Positions 26,260 to 35,413 of a stretch of DNA of 64,000 nucleotides are shown here, piece by piece (position 1 is the stretch's first letter; every line of letters starts with the position of its first letter). Under the pieces are notes generated by a model. That model did not search any database and was not told the DNA's origin. It saw only the letters and a program-made list of their open reading frames with translations. This DNA comes from Zestomonas insulae (GTDB taxonomy: Bacteria; Pseudomonadota; Gammaproteobacteria; Pseudomonadales; Pseudomonadaceae). The DNA lies in contig NZ_JAFEUP010000003.1 in the NCBI RefSeq assembly GCF_016901015.1, positions 744,001-808,000 on the forward strand. The letters are read 5' to 3'. The translations under genes and the position numbers were made by a program.

Positions 26260-29200
26260 AGCGTTTCTCCTTCGGTGGGCAGCCCGCTGTGCTGCAGGGC
26301 CTCCTTGAGGCGGCGGTTGAAATCGTTGAGCTGGAAGCGCTTGACCAGCGCGCGCAGCGCCTGGGCATAGGCGGCGCTGGCCGGTTCCTCGTGCTCGACA
26401 CGCTCGAGCCGCTCCAGGATGCCCTTGACGTAGCCGAGCGCACCCAGTTCCTGCAGCTCGGCCAGGCTCGCCGCGCTGGGCGCAATCAGCAGCGGTGAGG
26501 CCAGCGGCGCCTCGTCGGCGCGCTTGAGCCATTCCAGGCCGAGCTGCGCCTTGATCTTCTCTAGCAGCTGCGGGGTATGCACCGGCTTGGCCAGGTAGTC
26601 GTTGCAGGTCGCGGCGACGCTGCGCTCGCGGTCGTCGGCGAAGGCGTTGGCGGAGATGACGATGATCGGCGCCTGCGACAGCGCGTTGCGGCGGATCAGC
26701 GCACTGGTTTCCCAGCCGTCGAGCAGCGGCATCGACAGGTCCATGAGGATCAGGGCGGGGTTGAGCAGGGCGACCTGGCGCACCGCCTCCTGGCCGTTGC
26801 CCGCCTCGGCGATCTGGAAGCCCAGCGGTTCGAGCATGCCGGCCAGCACGCGGCGGTGCTCGACGTGGTCGTCGACCAGCAGCACCAGGCGACGTGGGCC
26901 CTGGTAGCCGATGATGTTGTGCTCGACGTGCACCACCGCCTGCGGCACGCGCACCTCCGGCAGGTACAGGCGGACCACGAAGCAGGTGCCTTCGCCCGGC
27001 ACGCTGCGCACGTCGAGGGCGCCGCCCATCAGCGCGACCAGCATGCGGGTGATGGTCAGGCCGAGGCCCAGGCCGTTGTCCTGGCGCAGCGGATCGCCGC
27101 GCTCGAAGGGCTGGAACAGCCGTTCGAGCTGTTCAGCGGCGATGCCCACGCCGGTGTCGAGAATCTCGAAGGTCGCGGTTTCCCGCGCATAGCTGACGCG
27201 CAGGCCGATCTCGCCCTGGTCGGTGTAGCGCACCGCATTGCCCAACAGGTTGATGAGGATCTGCCGGATGCGCTTGTCGTCGCCGCGCACCACCGCCGGC
27301 ATCCGTCCCTGTGCGGTGAAGCGGAAGGCCAGGCCCTTGTCCTGCGCCTGCGGGGCGAACATCTGCTTGAGCTGCTCGAGAAATTCCGGGAAGGGGATTT
27401 CCACCGGTTCGAGGTTGAGCTTGCCGGCCTCGATCTTGGCCACGTCGAGCAGCCCGTCGATCAGCGAGAGCAGGTGCGAGCCGCTGCGGAAGATGGTCGC
27501 CAGCGCCTCCTGCTGGCCGCCGCCAGTGGCCGGGTCGCGCTGCAGAATCTGCGTGTAGCCGAGGATGCTGTTCAGTGGCGTGCGCAGCTCGTGGGACAGC
27601 CCGGTGACGTAGCGGCTCTTCGCCGCGTTGGCGGCTTCCGAGGCCTCCTTGGCCTTCTGCAATTCCTGGTCGGTCTTGCGGTGCGCCTCGATCTCCTGCA
27701 TCAGCAGCGCGGTCTGCCGGTTAGATTCCTCCAGTGCCACGTGGCGGCTTTCGCGGGTCAGCACCACCCACCAGGCGAGGCCGGCGGCGAACAGGGTGAG
27801 GACCATGAATGCCTTGAAGAAGCCCTGGTAGAGCAGGGTCCGCTCGGCGCCCTGGAGGCCCTGGGAAACCTGGCTGTAGATCAGCGCCAGGGCGCAGAAC
27901 ATCAGGCCGACCACCACCAGCAGGACGCCCAGGTAGTGCGCCAGACGGGTGTGCAGACGCGGCACCGAGGCATTCGGCAGCAGCCAGCGGATCAGCTGGT
28001 CGAACTGCGCGGCGAGGCGTGCCTTGGGTTTGCACAGGTCGCCGCAGCGCGCGTCGAGCGAGCAGCACAGCGAACAGATCGGCGCGCCGTAGGCCGGGCA
28101 GAAGGCGATGTCCTCGCGCTCGAAGGGGTTGGCGCAGAGCACGCATTCCAGGTGGGTCTGCTGCGGGTGCAGCAGCTTCAGCGTGCTGCTCCGCGCCAGG
28201 TAGTAGCGGCCGCCGGTGAACCAGGCGAGCAGCGGTGCGCAGAGCAGTGCGGTGCCGAGCGCGACGACCGGCGAGGCGGCCTGGGCCAGCGCGCCGAACA
28301 ACCCGGCGTGGGCGAGCACCGAGCACAGCGAGGCGACCAGCATGGCGCCGACGCCGACCGGGTTGATGTCGTAGAGGTGCGCGCGCTTGAACTCGATGTG
28401 CTTGGGCGACAGGCCGAGCGGTTTGTTGATCACTAGGTCGGCGACCACCGCGCCGATCCAGGCGATGGCGATGTTGGCGTACAGACCGAGGACTTCCTCG
28501 ATCGCCTCGAACACGCCGAGCTCCATCAGCATCAGTGCGATCGCCACGTTGAACACCAGCCACACCACGCGTCCGGGGTGGCTGTGGGTGACCCGGGCGA
28601 AGAAGTTCGACCAGGCCAGCGAGCCGGCGTAGGCGTTGGTCACGTTGATCTTCACCTGGCTGACGATGACGAACAGCACCATCGCGCCCATCGCCCAGGC
28701 CGGCGAGGCGAACACGTAGCTGAAGGCCACCAGGTACATCTGCGTCGGCTCGGCCGCGCGCTCGATGGGAATCTCGTGCTGCAGGGCGAGGAAGGCGAGG
28801 AACGCCCCAGCGAGCATCTTCAACGCCCCGGCGATGATCCAGCCAGGCCCGGCCATGAGCATCGCCGCCCACCAGCGCTTGCGGTTGGCGCGGGTCTTCT
28901 CGGGCAGGAAGCGCAGGTAGTCGACCTGCTCGCCGATCTGCGTGACCAGCGCCAGTGCCACGGTGCAGGCGGCACCGAACGACAGCAGGTTGAATGCACC
29001 GGCCTCACCCTCGCGACCGGCGAAGCTGGTCCAGTCGGCCAGCGCCGCGGGGTTCTTGGCGATCACGAAGGCGTAGGGCAGGAACAGCAGCACCAACCAC
29101 ACCGGCTGGGTCCACATCTGCAGGCGGTTGATCAGGGTGATGCCGTAGGTCACCAGCGGAATGATGATGATCGAACAGATCACGTAGGCCAGTGCCAGCG

Positions 29201-29648
29201 GGATCTTGAAATACAGCTCGAGGGCCAGCGCCATGATCGCTGCCTCGAGGGCGAAGAACAGGAAGGTGAAGCTGGCGTAGATCAGCGAGGTGATGGTCGA
29301 GCCGATATAGCCAAAGCCGGCGCCGCGGGTCAGCAGGTCCATGTCCACGCCGTAGCGCGCCGCGTAGTAGCTGATCGGCAGGCCGGTGAGGAAGATCACC
29401 AGGCTGACTGCGAGGATCGCCCACAGGGTGTTGGTGAAGCCGTAGCTGATCGCCAGCGCGCCACCGATCGCCTCCAGGGCGAGGAACGACACGGCGCCCA
29501 GCGCGGTGTTGGCGATGCGCAGCTCCGACCACTTGCGAAACGACTTCGGCGTGAAGCGCAGCGCGTAGTCCTCCAGCGTTTCGTCGGCGACCCAGCTGTT
29601 GTAGTCGCGGCGAATCTTGGCGATGCGTTGGGTTCCGGTGTGCAGCAC
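26256..29648 (-). CDS. NCS1-type permease fused to hybrid histidine kinase
   Basis: A 1130-residue inner-membrane sensor. Residues about 25-490 resemble purine/cytosine permeases of the NCS1 family (ETLEDYALRFTPKSFRKWSE, about twelve membrane segments). Residues 502-539 hold eight cysteines in the order CxxC, C, CxxCC, C, C, suggesting a zinc or iron-sulfur site. Two more helices follow (about 573-592 and 610-630). The kinase core has H686 (GLSHELRTPLN), N804 (INLLGNAVRYT), DTGVGI and GLGLGL, so it looks active. A receiver with D970 follows and the C-terminus (1055-1130) is helical and may be a vestigial phosphotransfer region. The GTG at 29648 is chosen because AGGA lies at proper distance; upstream in-frame sequence is repeat DNA. 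It likely senses an amide or urea while binding or transporting it. Confidence 0.88.
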   Translation of the reverse strand: MLHTGTQRIAKIRRDYNSWVADETLEDYALRFTPKSFRKWSELRIANTALGAVSFLALEAIGGALAISYGFTNTLWAILAVSLVIFLTGLPISYYAARYGVDMDLLTRGAGFGYIGSTITSLIYASFTFLFFALEAAIMALALELYFKIPLALAYVICSIIIIPLVTYGITLINRLQMWTQPVWLVLLFLPYAFVIAKNPAALADWTSFAGREGEAGAFNLLSFGAACTVALALVTQIGEQVDYLRFLPEKTRANRKRWWAAMLMAGPGWIIAGALKMLAGAFLAFLALQHEIPIERAAEPTQMYLVAFSYVFASPAWAMGAMVLFVIVSQVKINVTNAYAGSLAWSNFFARVTHSHPGRVVWLVFNVAIALMLMELGVFEAIEEVLGLYANIAIAWIGAVVADLVINKPLGLSPKHIEFKRAHLYDINPVGVGAMLVASLCSVLAHAGLFGALAQAASPVVALGTALLCAPLLAWFTGGRYYLARSSTLKLLHPQQTHLECVLCANPFEREDIAFCPAYGAPICSLCCSLDARCGDLCKPKARLAAQFDQLIRWLLPNASVPRLHTRLAHYLGVLLVVVGLMFCALALIYSQVSQGLQGAERTLLYQGFFKAFMVLTLFAAGLAWWVVLTRESRHVALEESNRQTALLMQEIEAHRKTDQELQKAKEASEAANAAKSRYVTGLSHELRTPLNSILGYTQILQRDPATGGGQQEALATIFRSGSHLLSLIDGLLDVAKIEAGKLNLEPVEIPFPEFLEQLKQMFAPQAQDKGLAFRFTAQGRMPAVVRGDDKRIRQILINLLGNAVRYTDQGEIGLRVSYARETATFEILDTGVGIAAEQLERLFQPFERGDPLRQDNGLGLGLTITRMLVALMGGALDVRSVPGEGTCFVVRLYLPEVRVPQAVVHVEHNIIGYQGPRRLVLLVDDHVEHRRVLAGMLEPLGFQIAEAGNGQEAVRQVALLNPALILMDLSMPLLDGWETSALIRRNALSQAPIIVISANAFADDRERSVAATCNDYLAKPVHTPQLLEKIKAQLGLEWLKRADEAPLASPLLIAPSAASLAELQELGALGYVKGILERLERVEHEEPASAAYAQALRALVKRFQLNDFNRRLKEALQHSGLPTEGETL

Positions 29649-29724
29649 GGCGATAGTCCTGGCGACTCGGCGATGGGTGTAAATCTGCAACCTTCGTGCC
29701 TCGACGTTTAACTGACCGTGCAGT

Positions 29725-29842
29725 CCCTCACCCCAGCCCTCTCCCGGAGGGAGAGGGGGGTACGCGGCTGCCGGCCAGCGCGGCGTCCAAGCGGTACTCC
29801 GCGCAAGCTCCCTCTCCCTCCGGGAGAGGGTTGGGGTGAGGG
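29725..29842. repeat. Composite inverted repeat element (about 118 bp), copy 1
   Basis: Two arms of about 32 bases, CCCTCACCCCAGCCCTCTCC... (29725-29756) and its reverse complement with small changes (29811-29842), flank a GC-rich core containing CCGGCCAGCGCGGCG. Each arm itself includes a CTCTCCCGGAGGGAGAG hairpin. A similar element lies at 52791-52926. This looks like a MITE- or REP-type intergenic repeat. It sits between the sensor gene and the urtA promoter sites, in the 419-bp divergent region 29649-30067. Confidence 0.8.
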
Positions 29843-29924
29843 GCGGACTGTGGGCCCGGTACACATTGTGGTTCGCGCTCGTACTCGTAGGCGCCATCCT
29901 GCACCACTGCGGCGCAGCGCTCAG

Positions 29925-29962
29925 TACGTCAGATGACGTATGCCCTTACGTCATCCTGCGTA
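29925..29962. promoter_or_regulatory. Two tandem 16-bp inverted repeats upstream of urtA
   Basis: Site 1 (29925-29940) is TACGTCAGATGACGTA, a near-perfect palindrome. Site 2 (29947-29962) is TACGTCATCCTGCGTA. The centres are 22 bp apart, two helical turns, as expected for two dimers on one DNA face. Site 2 matches the site before fmdA (35414-35429) at 14 of 16 positions. They lie 106-143 bases before the urtA ATG, suitable for an activator. The response regulator encoded at 25594-26259 is the natural candidate to bind them (inference). Confidence 0.65.
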
Positions 29963-30067
29963 TAGGGCCGAAACCGCCCCGCGCCGCATCCTTGCTCCCG
30001 AACCCGACGTCTCCAGTCCCAGCGATAAGGGCACCCGGCGCGGCCAACCACCGAAAGGAGCAAGACC

Positions 30068-31309
30068 ATGGATTCACCATTGGGAGCCAAACGATTCCTT
30101 CCCCGCCGGCTGGCGCTGGGCGCCGCCGCGCTGTCGCTGATGGCGGCCAGCGTGTTCAGCCAGAGCGTGCTGGCCGACACCGCCAACACCACCGGCCTGG
30201 CGATCACCGACACCGAGGTGACGGTCGGCCAGCTGCACTCGGCCACCGGCACCATGGCCATTTCCGAAACCGGTTCGATCCAGGCTGAGCGCCTGGCCAT
30301 CGAGCAGATCAACGCGTCGGGCGGCATCCTCGGCCGGCAGATCAAGGTGATCCAGGAAGACGGCGCGTCCGACTGGCCGACCTTCGCCGAGAAGGCGCGC
30401 AAGCTGCTGGTCAACGACAAGGTCGCCACCGTGTTCGGCTGCTGGACCTCGGCGTCGCGCAAGGCGGTGCTGCCGGTGTTCGAGAAGGAAAACGGGCTGC
30501 TCTACTACCCGACTTTCTATGAGGGCCTCGAGCAGTCGAAGAACGTCATCTACACCGGCCAGGAAGCCACCCAGCAGATCCTCGCCGGTCTCGACTGGAT
30601 CGCCAAGGAGAAGGGCGCCAAGACCTTCTACCTGATCGGCTCCGACTACATCTGGCCGCGCACCTCGATGAAGATCGCCCGCAAGCACATCGAGAACGTG
30701 CTCGGCGGCAAGGTGGTCGGCGAGGAGTACTACCCACTCGGCAACACCCAGTTCGGTTCGCTGATCAACAAGGTCAAGCTGAAGAAGCCTGACGTGGTGT
30801 TCGCCGCCGTGGTCGGTGGCTCCAACGTGGCGTTCTACAAGCAGATGAAAGCCGCCGGCGTGACCGCCGAGAAGCAGAACCTGCTGACCCTGTCGGTGAC
30901 CGAGGACGAACTGCTCGGCATCGGTGGCGAGAACATGGCCGGCTTCTACGCCTCGATGAAGTACTTCCAGAGCCTCGACAACCCGAACAACAAGGCCTTC
31001 GTCGAAGCCTTCAAGGCCAAGTACGGCAAGGATGCGGTGATCGGCGACGTAACCCAGGCCGCCTACCTCGGCCCGTGGCTGTGGAAAGCCGCAGTCGAGA
31101 AGGCCGGCAGCTTCGACGTCGACAAGGTGGTCGCCGCCTCGCCGGGCATCGAGCTGACCACTGCGCCGGAAGGCTACGTGAAGGTCCACGACAACCATCA
31201 CCTGTGGAGCAAGACCCGCATCGGTCAGGTGCAGGCCGACGGCCAGTTCAAGGTGATCTACGAATCCGGGCTGATCGAGCCGAATCCGTTCCCCAAGGGT
31301 TACCAGTAA
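30068..31309 (+). CDS. urtA: Urea/short-chain amide ABC transporter substrate-binding protein
   Basis: A 413-residue periplasmic binding protein with a signal peptide ending near residue 36 (SQSVLA). The mature part belongs to the peripla_BP_5 / UrtA-FmdD group: VGQLHSATGTMAISETGSIQAERLAIEQINASGGILGR, VFGCWTSASRKAVLPVFE and LLYYPTFYEGLEQSKNVIYTG. These residues line the urea/amide pocket in the family. It would deliver urea or small amides to UrtBCDE. Since formamidase and amidase genes follow and no urease is seen, formamide/acetamide-type substrates are at least as likely as urea. AAGGAG precedes the start. Confidence 0.92.
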   Translation: MDSPLGAKRFLPRRLALGAAALSLMAASVFSQSVLADTANTTGLAITDTEVTVGQLHSATGTMAISETGSIQAERLAIEQINASGGILGRQIKVIQEDGASDWPTFAEKARKLLVNDKVATVFGCWTSASRKAVLPVFEKENGLLYYPTFYEGLEQSKNVIYTGQEATQQILAGLDWIAKEKGAKTFYLIGSDYIWPRTSMKIARKHIENVLGGKVVGEEYYPLGNTQFGSLINKVKLKKPDVVFAAVVGGSNVAFYKQMKAAGVTAEKQNLLTLSVTEDELLGIGGENMAGFYASMKYFQSLDNPNNKAFVEAFKAKYGKDAVIGDVTQAAYLGPWLWKAAVEKAGSFDVDKVVAASPGIELTTAPEGYVKVHDNHHLWSKTRIGQVQADGQFKVIYESGLIEPNPFPKGYQ

Positions 31310-31501
31310 GCGCATGAGGGGAGGGGGCTGCATCGCCCTCTTCCTGCTCTCCGTTTTTTCTGACCGGCAATGGATCGCGGCCTGAAACCGCAATTCATCG
31401 GCAACTCCGTACAACCCCCTCGCTCGTTTACGGGTGAGGGCTGGGGAGAGGGGCGGAGGTTCAGCCTCCTCCCACTTCCCATCCACCAGGAGACCATCAT
31501 C

Positions 31502-32419
31502 ATGGAATGGCTATCCGATTTCGGCGCCATCGTCGTCATGCAGGGCTTCAACGGGCTATCGGTATTCTGCGTGCTGCTGCTGATGGCTCTCGGTCTGGCG
31601 ATCATCTTCGGCCAGATGGGCGTGATCAACATGGCCCACGGTGAGTTCCTCACCATCGGCGCCTACACCACCTTCCTGGTGTCGACGCTGACCCACAGCT
31701 ACGCGCCGGCGCTCGGCCCGTACTACTTCTTCCTCGCCATCGTCCTCTCCTTCGTCATCGCCGGCGCGATCGGCTGGCTGGTCGAGTGGGCGATGATCAG
31801 CAAGCTCTACCACCGGCCGCTGGACACCCTGCTGGCGACCTGGGGGCTGTCGCTGGTGATGCAGCAGCTGTTCCGCTCCACCTTCGGCGCCCGCGAAGTC
31901 TCGGCGACCCTGCCGGACTGGCTGATGGGCTCGTTCAACCCCACCGAGGCCATCGACATCCCGCGCAACGGCGTGTTCGTCATGGGCCTCACCGTGCTGC
32001 TCACCGCCAGCCTGTTCCTGATGCTCTACCGATCGCGCTGGGGCCTGCAGGTGCGCGCCACCATGCAGAACCGCCTGATGGCCCGCGCGGTGGGGATCAA
32101 CACCAAGCGCGTCGATCGCATGACCTTCGCCCTAGGCTGCGGGGTGGCCGGGGTGGCCGGCGCGGCCTTCACCACCATCGGCTCGACCGGGCCGACTGCA
32201 GGCTCCTTGTACATCGTCGACACCTTCCTGGTGGTGGTGTTCGGCGGCGCGGCGAGCCTGGTCGGCACCATCGCCTCGGCATTCAGCATCGCCCAGGCGC
32301 AGTCGCTCACCGAGTTCTTCATGAGCGGCTCGATGGCCAAGGTGCTGACCCTGTCGGTGGTGATCCTGATCCTGATGCTGCGGCCGCAGGGGCTGTTCTC
32401 GATCAAGGTGCGCAAATGA
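31502..32419 (+). CDS. urtB: Urea/amide ABC transporter permease UrtB
   Basis: A 305-residue LivH-type inner-membrane permease with about eight membrane helices (LSVFCVLLLMALGLAIIFGQMGVINMAHGEFLTIGAY is the family-defining N-terminal region). It contains the RATMQNRLMARAVGINTKRVDRMTFALGCGVAGVAGA loop that contacts the ATPases. It is the short form of UrtB, without the long N-terminal extension seen in some urease-linked homologues. AGGAGA precedes the ATG. The 190 bases between urtA and urtB contain remnants of the CTCTCCC-type repeat (about 31420-31460). Confidence 0.93.
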   Translation: MEWLSDFGAIVVMQGFNGLSVFCVLLLMALGLAIIFGQMGVINMAHGEFLTIGAYTTFLVSTLTHSYAPALGPYYFFLAIVLSFVIAGAIGWLVEWAMISKLYHRPLDTLLATWGLSLVMQQLFRSTFGAREVSATLPDWLMGSFNPTEAIDIPRNGVFVMGLTVLLTASLFLMLYRSRWGLQVRATMQNRLMARAVGINTKRVDRMTFALGCGVAGVAGAAFTTIGSTGPTAGSLYIVDTFLVVVFGGAASLVGTIASAFSIAQAQSLTEFFMSGSMAKVLTLSVVILILMLRPQGLFSIKVRK

Positions 32420-32442
32420 TGAGTACGCCGAAGCGGCTTTGC

Positions 32443-32470
32443 GTCCCTCGCCCGCAGGCGGGCGAGGGAC
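32443..32470. repeat. Perfect 13-bp inverted repeat between urtB and urtC
   Basis: Arms GTCCCTCGCCCGC and GCGGGCGAGGGAC are separated by two bases. There is no T-run, so within the operon it is more likely an inserted REP-like palindrome or an mRNA-stabilising hairpin than a terminator. Confidence 0.75.
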
Positions 32471-32501
32471 AGAAGGGAGTTACTGGCATGAGGACCCGCA
32501 C

Positions 32502-33677
32502 ATGAACAAGACACTCGACACCCTGCTCGGTGGCAAGCAGGGCGCTATCGGCCTGCTGGTGCTCGCCGCGCTGATCCTGGTGGTGTTTCCGCTGGCCCTG
32601 GACGCCTTCCGCCTGAACATGGTCGGCAAGTACCTGACCTACGCCTTCGTCGCGGTCGGCCTGGTGCTGTGCTGGGGCTACGGCGGCATCCTCAGCCTCG
32701 GCCAGGGCATCTTCTTCGGCCTCGGCGGCTACTGCATGGCGATGTTCCTCAAGCTCGAGGCATCCGACCCGGAGAGCACCAAGATCCAGTCCACCCCCGG
32801 CATCCCGGACTTCATGGACTGGAACCAGATCACCGAACTGCCGCTGATGTGGCAACCCTTCCACAGCCTGACCTTCACCCTGATCGCGGTGATCGTGGTG
32901 CCGGTGCTGCTGGCCCTGGTGATCGGCCTGGCGATGTTCAAGCGCCGCGTCGGCGACGTGTACTTCTCCATCGTGACCCAGGCCATCGCGCTGATCCTCA
33001 CCGTGCTGATCATCGGCCAGCAGGGCTACACCGGCGGGGTCAACGGCATCACTGACCTGAAGACCATGCTCGGCTGGGACATCCGCAGCGATGCGGCGAA
33101 GCTGATTCTCTACTTCGTCAACGCCGTGCTGCTGCTCGGCTGCATCCTGCTCGGCAAGTTCATCCTCGGCTCCAAGCTCGGCCGCCTGCTGGTGGCGATG
33201 CGCGACAAGGAAGAGCGGGTGCGCTTCTCCGGCTACGACGTGGCCAGCTTCAAGGTCTTCGTGTTCTGCATTGCCGCGGCGTTCTCGGCGATCGGTGGGG
33301 CGATGTTCACCCTGCAGGTCGGCTTCATGTCGCCGAGCTTCGTCGGCATCGTGCCGTCGATCGAGATGGTCATCTTCGCCGCAGTCGGTGGCCGCCTGTC
33401 GCTGCTCGGCGCAGTGTACGGCGCGCTGCTGGTCAACTTCGGCAAGACCTACTTCTCCGAGACCTTCCCCGAGCTGTGGCTGTACCTGATGGGTGGGCTA
33501 TTCATCGCCGTGGTCATGTACTTCCCCAACGGCCTGGCCGGGCTGTGGGACAGCCACGGGCGCAAATGGCTGGCGCACTTCACCGCCCGCAAACCTAAGG
33601 TCGCAACCGTCCCGGCCAAGCCGGCCGACAACGCCCCGGCCCGTCAGCCGCAATCTGAACTGGAGACCACGCCATGA
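32502..33677 (+). CDS. urtC: Urea/amide ABC transporter permease UrtC
   Basis: A 391-residue LivM-type permease with about ten membrane helices. Characteristic segments are YLTYAFVAVGLVLCWGYGGILSLGQGIFFGLGGYCMAM, FSIVTQAIALILTVLIIGQQGYTGGVNGITDL and the ATPase-contact loop GRLLVAMRDKEERVRFSGYDVASFKVFVF. The polar C-terminal 40 residues are cytoplasmic. It pairs with UrtB to form the channel. Its stop overlaps the start of urtD by 4 bp, giving coupled translation. Confidence 0.94.
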   Translation: MNKTLDTLLGGKQGAIGLLVLAALILVVFPLALDAFRLNMVGKYLTYAFVAVGLVLCWGYGGILSLGQGIFFGLGGYCMAMFLKLEASDPESTKIQSTPGIPDFMDWNQITELPLMWQPFHSLTFTLIAVIVVPVLLALVIGLAMFKRRVGDVYFSIVTQAIALILTVLIIGQQGYTGGVNGITDLKTMLGWDIRSDAAKLILYFVNAVLLLGCILLGKFILGSKLGRLLVAMRDKEERVRFSGYDVASFKVFVFCIAAAFSAIGGAMFTLQVGFMSPSFVGIVPSIEMVIFAAVGGRLSLLGAVYGALLVNFGKTYFSETFPELWLYLMGGLFIAVVMYFPNGLAGLWDSHGRKWLAHFTARKPKVATVPAKPADNAPARQPQSELETTP

Positions 33678-34432
33678 GCCCGACTGGCTTCGAATCGCCC
33701 AAACCGGTGCTGGCCATCGAGGGCCTGACCGTGTCGTTCGACGGCTTCAAGGCGGTCAACGACCTCAACCTGTACGTCGACCGCAACGAGGTGCGCGTGG
33801 TGATCGGCCCCAATGGCGCCGGCAAGACCACGGTGCTCGACCTGATCTGCGGCAAGACCCGCGCCACCACCGGCAGCATCCAGTTCGACGGCCGCGAGCT
33901 GACCAAGATGCGCGAATACGACATCGTTCGCGCCGGGGTCGGGCGCAAGTTCCAGAACCCGTCGATCTACGAAAACCTCTCGGTGTTCGAGAACCTCGAG
34001 ATGTCCTACCCCAAGGGCCGCAAGGTGTTCGGTGCGCTGTTCTTCAAGCGCAGCGCGGCGGTGGTCGAGCGCGTCGAAGAGATAGCGGCGGAGATCGGCC
34101 TGGCCGCGCAGCTGCATCAGCAGGCCGACCTGCTCTCGCACGGCCAGAAGCAGTGGCTGGAGATCGGCATGCTGCTGATGCAGGACCCGGCGCTGCTGAT
34201 GCTCGACGAGCCGGTGGCGGGCATGAGCGTGTCCGAGCGGGTACAGACCGCCGAGCTGCTCAAGCGCATCAGCCAGGGCCGTTCGGTGCTGGTCATCGAG
34301 CACGACATGGAGTTCGTCAAGAGCATCGCCCACAAGGTCACCGTGCTGCACCAGGGCAAGGTGCTGGCCGAAGGCAGCATGGAGGCGGTGCAGAGCAACC
34401 CGAAGGTGGTCGAGGTGTACCTGGGGCATTGA
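33674..34432 (+). CDS. urtD: Urea/amide ABC transporter ATP-binding protein UrtD
   Basis: A 252-residue LivG-type ATPase: Walker A GPNGAGKTT, Q-loop in GRKFQNPSIYENLSVFENL, the UrtD-type signature LSHGQKQWLEIG in place of LSGGQ, Walker B LLMLDEPVAG and the H-loop VIEHDMEFV. The LSHGQ form is diagnostic of UrtD within the branched-chain amino acid-type importers. ATGA overlap with urtC. Confidence 0.95.
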   Translation: MSPTGFESPKPVLAIEGLTVSFDGFKAVNDLNLYVDRNEVRVVIGPNGAGKTTVLDLICGKTRATTGSIQFDGRELTKMREYDIVRAGVGRKFQNPSIYENLSVFENLEMSYPKGRKVFGALFFKRSAAVVERVEEIAAEIGLAAQLHQQADLLSHGQKQWLEIGMLLMQDPALLMLDEPVAGMSVSERVQTAELLKRISQGRSVLVIEHDMEFVKSIAHKVTVLHQGKVLAEGSMEAVQSNPKVVEVYLGH

Positions 34433-34534
34433 CGCGGCCCTGATCGCCCCCTGCCACGCCTGGCAGCGGGAATACCTCCGCAGGTCGGGTGGCGCGCCGC
34501 GCAACCCGACGCATCGAGCGCAAGGAGTTCAAGC

Positions 34535-35224
34535 ATGTTCAGCATCAGCAACCTCGTCTCCGGCTACGGCCAGAGCCAGATCCTCCACGAGCTCAACCTC
34601 GACGTAGCCAAGCGCGAGATCGTCGCGGTGATGGGCCGCAACGGCATGGGCAAGACCACCCTGTTCAAGAGCCTGATGGGCGTGTTGCCGGCCTGGGGCG
34701 GGCAGATCTGCATCGACGGCGTAGAGGTGTCCAAGCTCGACACCCACCAGCGCGTCGAGAACGGTATTGCCTACGTGCCGCAGGGACGGATGATCTTCCC
34801 CAGCATGAGCGTGCTGGAAAACATCCAGACCGGCCTGCCGGCCTCGGCCAAGGGCAAGGTGCCGGACGACCTCTACGCGCTGTTCCCGGTGCTCCACGAG
34901 ATGCGCGGGCGCAAGGGCGGCAACCTGTCCGGCGGCCAGCAGCAACAGTTGGCGATCGCCCGCGCGCTGGCCACCAACCCCAAGGTGCTGCTGCTCGACG
35001 AGCCGACCGAGGGCATCCAGCCATCGATCATCAAGGACATCGCGCGCAGCCTGAAAGAGATCCGCAACCTGCGCGACCTGACCATCATCGTCTCCGAGCA
35101 GGTGCTGTCGTTCACCATGGAAATCGCCGACCGCTTCCTGGTCATCGAGAAGGGTAAGTTCGTGGTCGAGGAGAGCCGCGACAAGGTCGACGAGGCGAGC
35201 ATCAGCCGCTACCTGTCGGTGTAA
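34535..35224 (+). CDS. urtE: Urea/amide ABC transporter ATP-binding protein UrtE
   Basis: A 229-residue LivF-type ATPase: Walker A GRNGMGKTT, Q-loop IAYVPQGRMIFPSMSV, signature LSGGQQQQLAIARAL, Walker B VLLLDEPTEGIQPSI, and a non-canonical switch segment IIVSEQVLSF where Glu-Gln replaces the usual Glu-His, a feature common in UrtE/LivF. It heterodimerises with UrtD. The gene starts 102 bases after urtD with AAGGAG before the ATG. Confidence 0.95.
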   Translation: MFSISNLVSGYGQSQILHELNLDVAKREIVAVMGRNGMGKTTLFKSLMGVLPAWGGQICIDGVEVSKLDTHQRVENGIAYVPQGRMIFPSMSVLENIQTGLPASAKGKVPDDLYALFPVLHEMRGRKGGNLSGGQQQQLAIARALATNPKVLLLDEPTEGIQPSIIKDIARSLKEIRNLRDLTIIVSEQVLSFTMEIADRFLVIEKGKFVVEESRDKVDEASISRYLSV

Positions 35225-35228
35225 GCGT

Positions 35229-35312
35229 TGGCTGGATTCCCCGCCTGCGCGGGAATGACGAAGGGTGGTTGAGGTCGCGCTATTCGTCATCCCCGCGAAG
35301 GCGGGAACCCAA
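35229..35312. repeat. Inverted pair of CCCGC-type REP sequences between urtE and fmdA
   Basis: TGGATTCCCCGCCTGCGCGG (from 35233) and its near-reverse complement CGTCATCCCCGCGAAGGCGGGAA (from 35285) form an inverted pair around a 25-base spacer. The unit CCCGCNNNNGCGGGAATGAC is a widespread intergenic palindrome. It separates urtE from the fmdA promoter region within the 293-bp gap. Confidence 0.8.
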
Positions 35313-35413
35313 TAAAGAACATCCGCTTTGCGGTCGGCGTGTACTCCATGCGCCGGCCGTTTTTTCATGTCCGCGAAAAACCCCGCAAGCCCCGCCAATC
35401 CTGGTCTGCGGCA

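Noticed and set aside
29725..29842. CRISPR array or IS end
   Set aside because: There are only two inverted copies with no regular spacers and no transposase gene nearby; it fits a REP/MITE-type repeat.
29649..29897. N-terminal extension of the permease-kinase beyond 29648
   Set aside because: The in-frame upstream codons translate the CTCTCCC repeat (LTPTLSRRER type), a repeat artefact, and a GTG with a ribosome-binding site lies at 29648.
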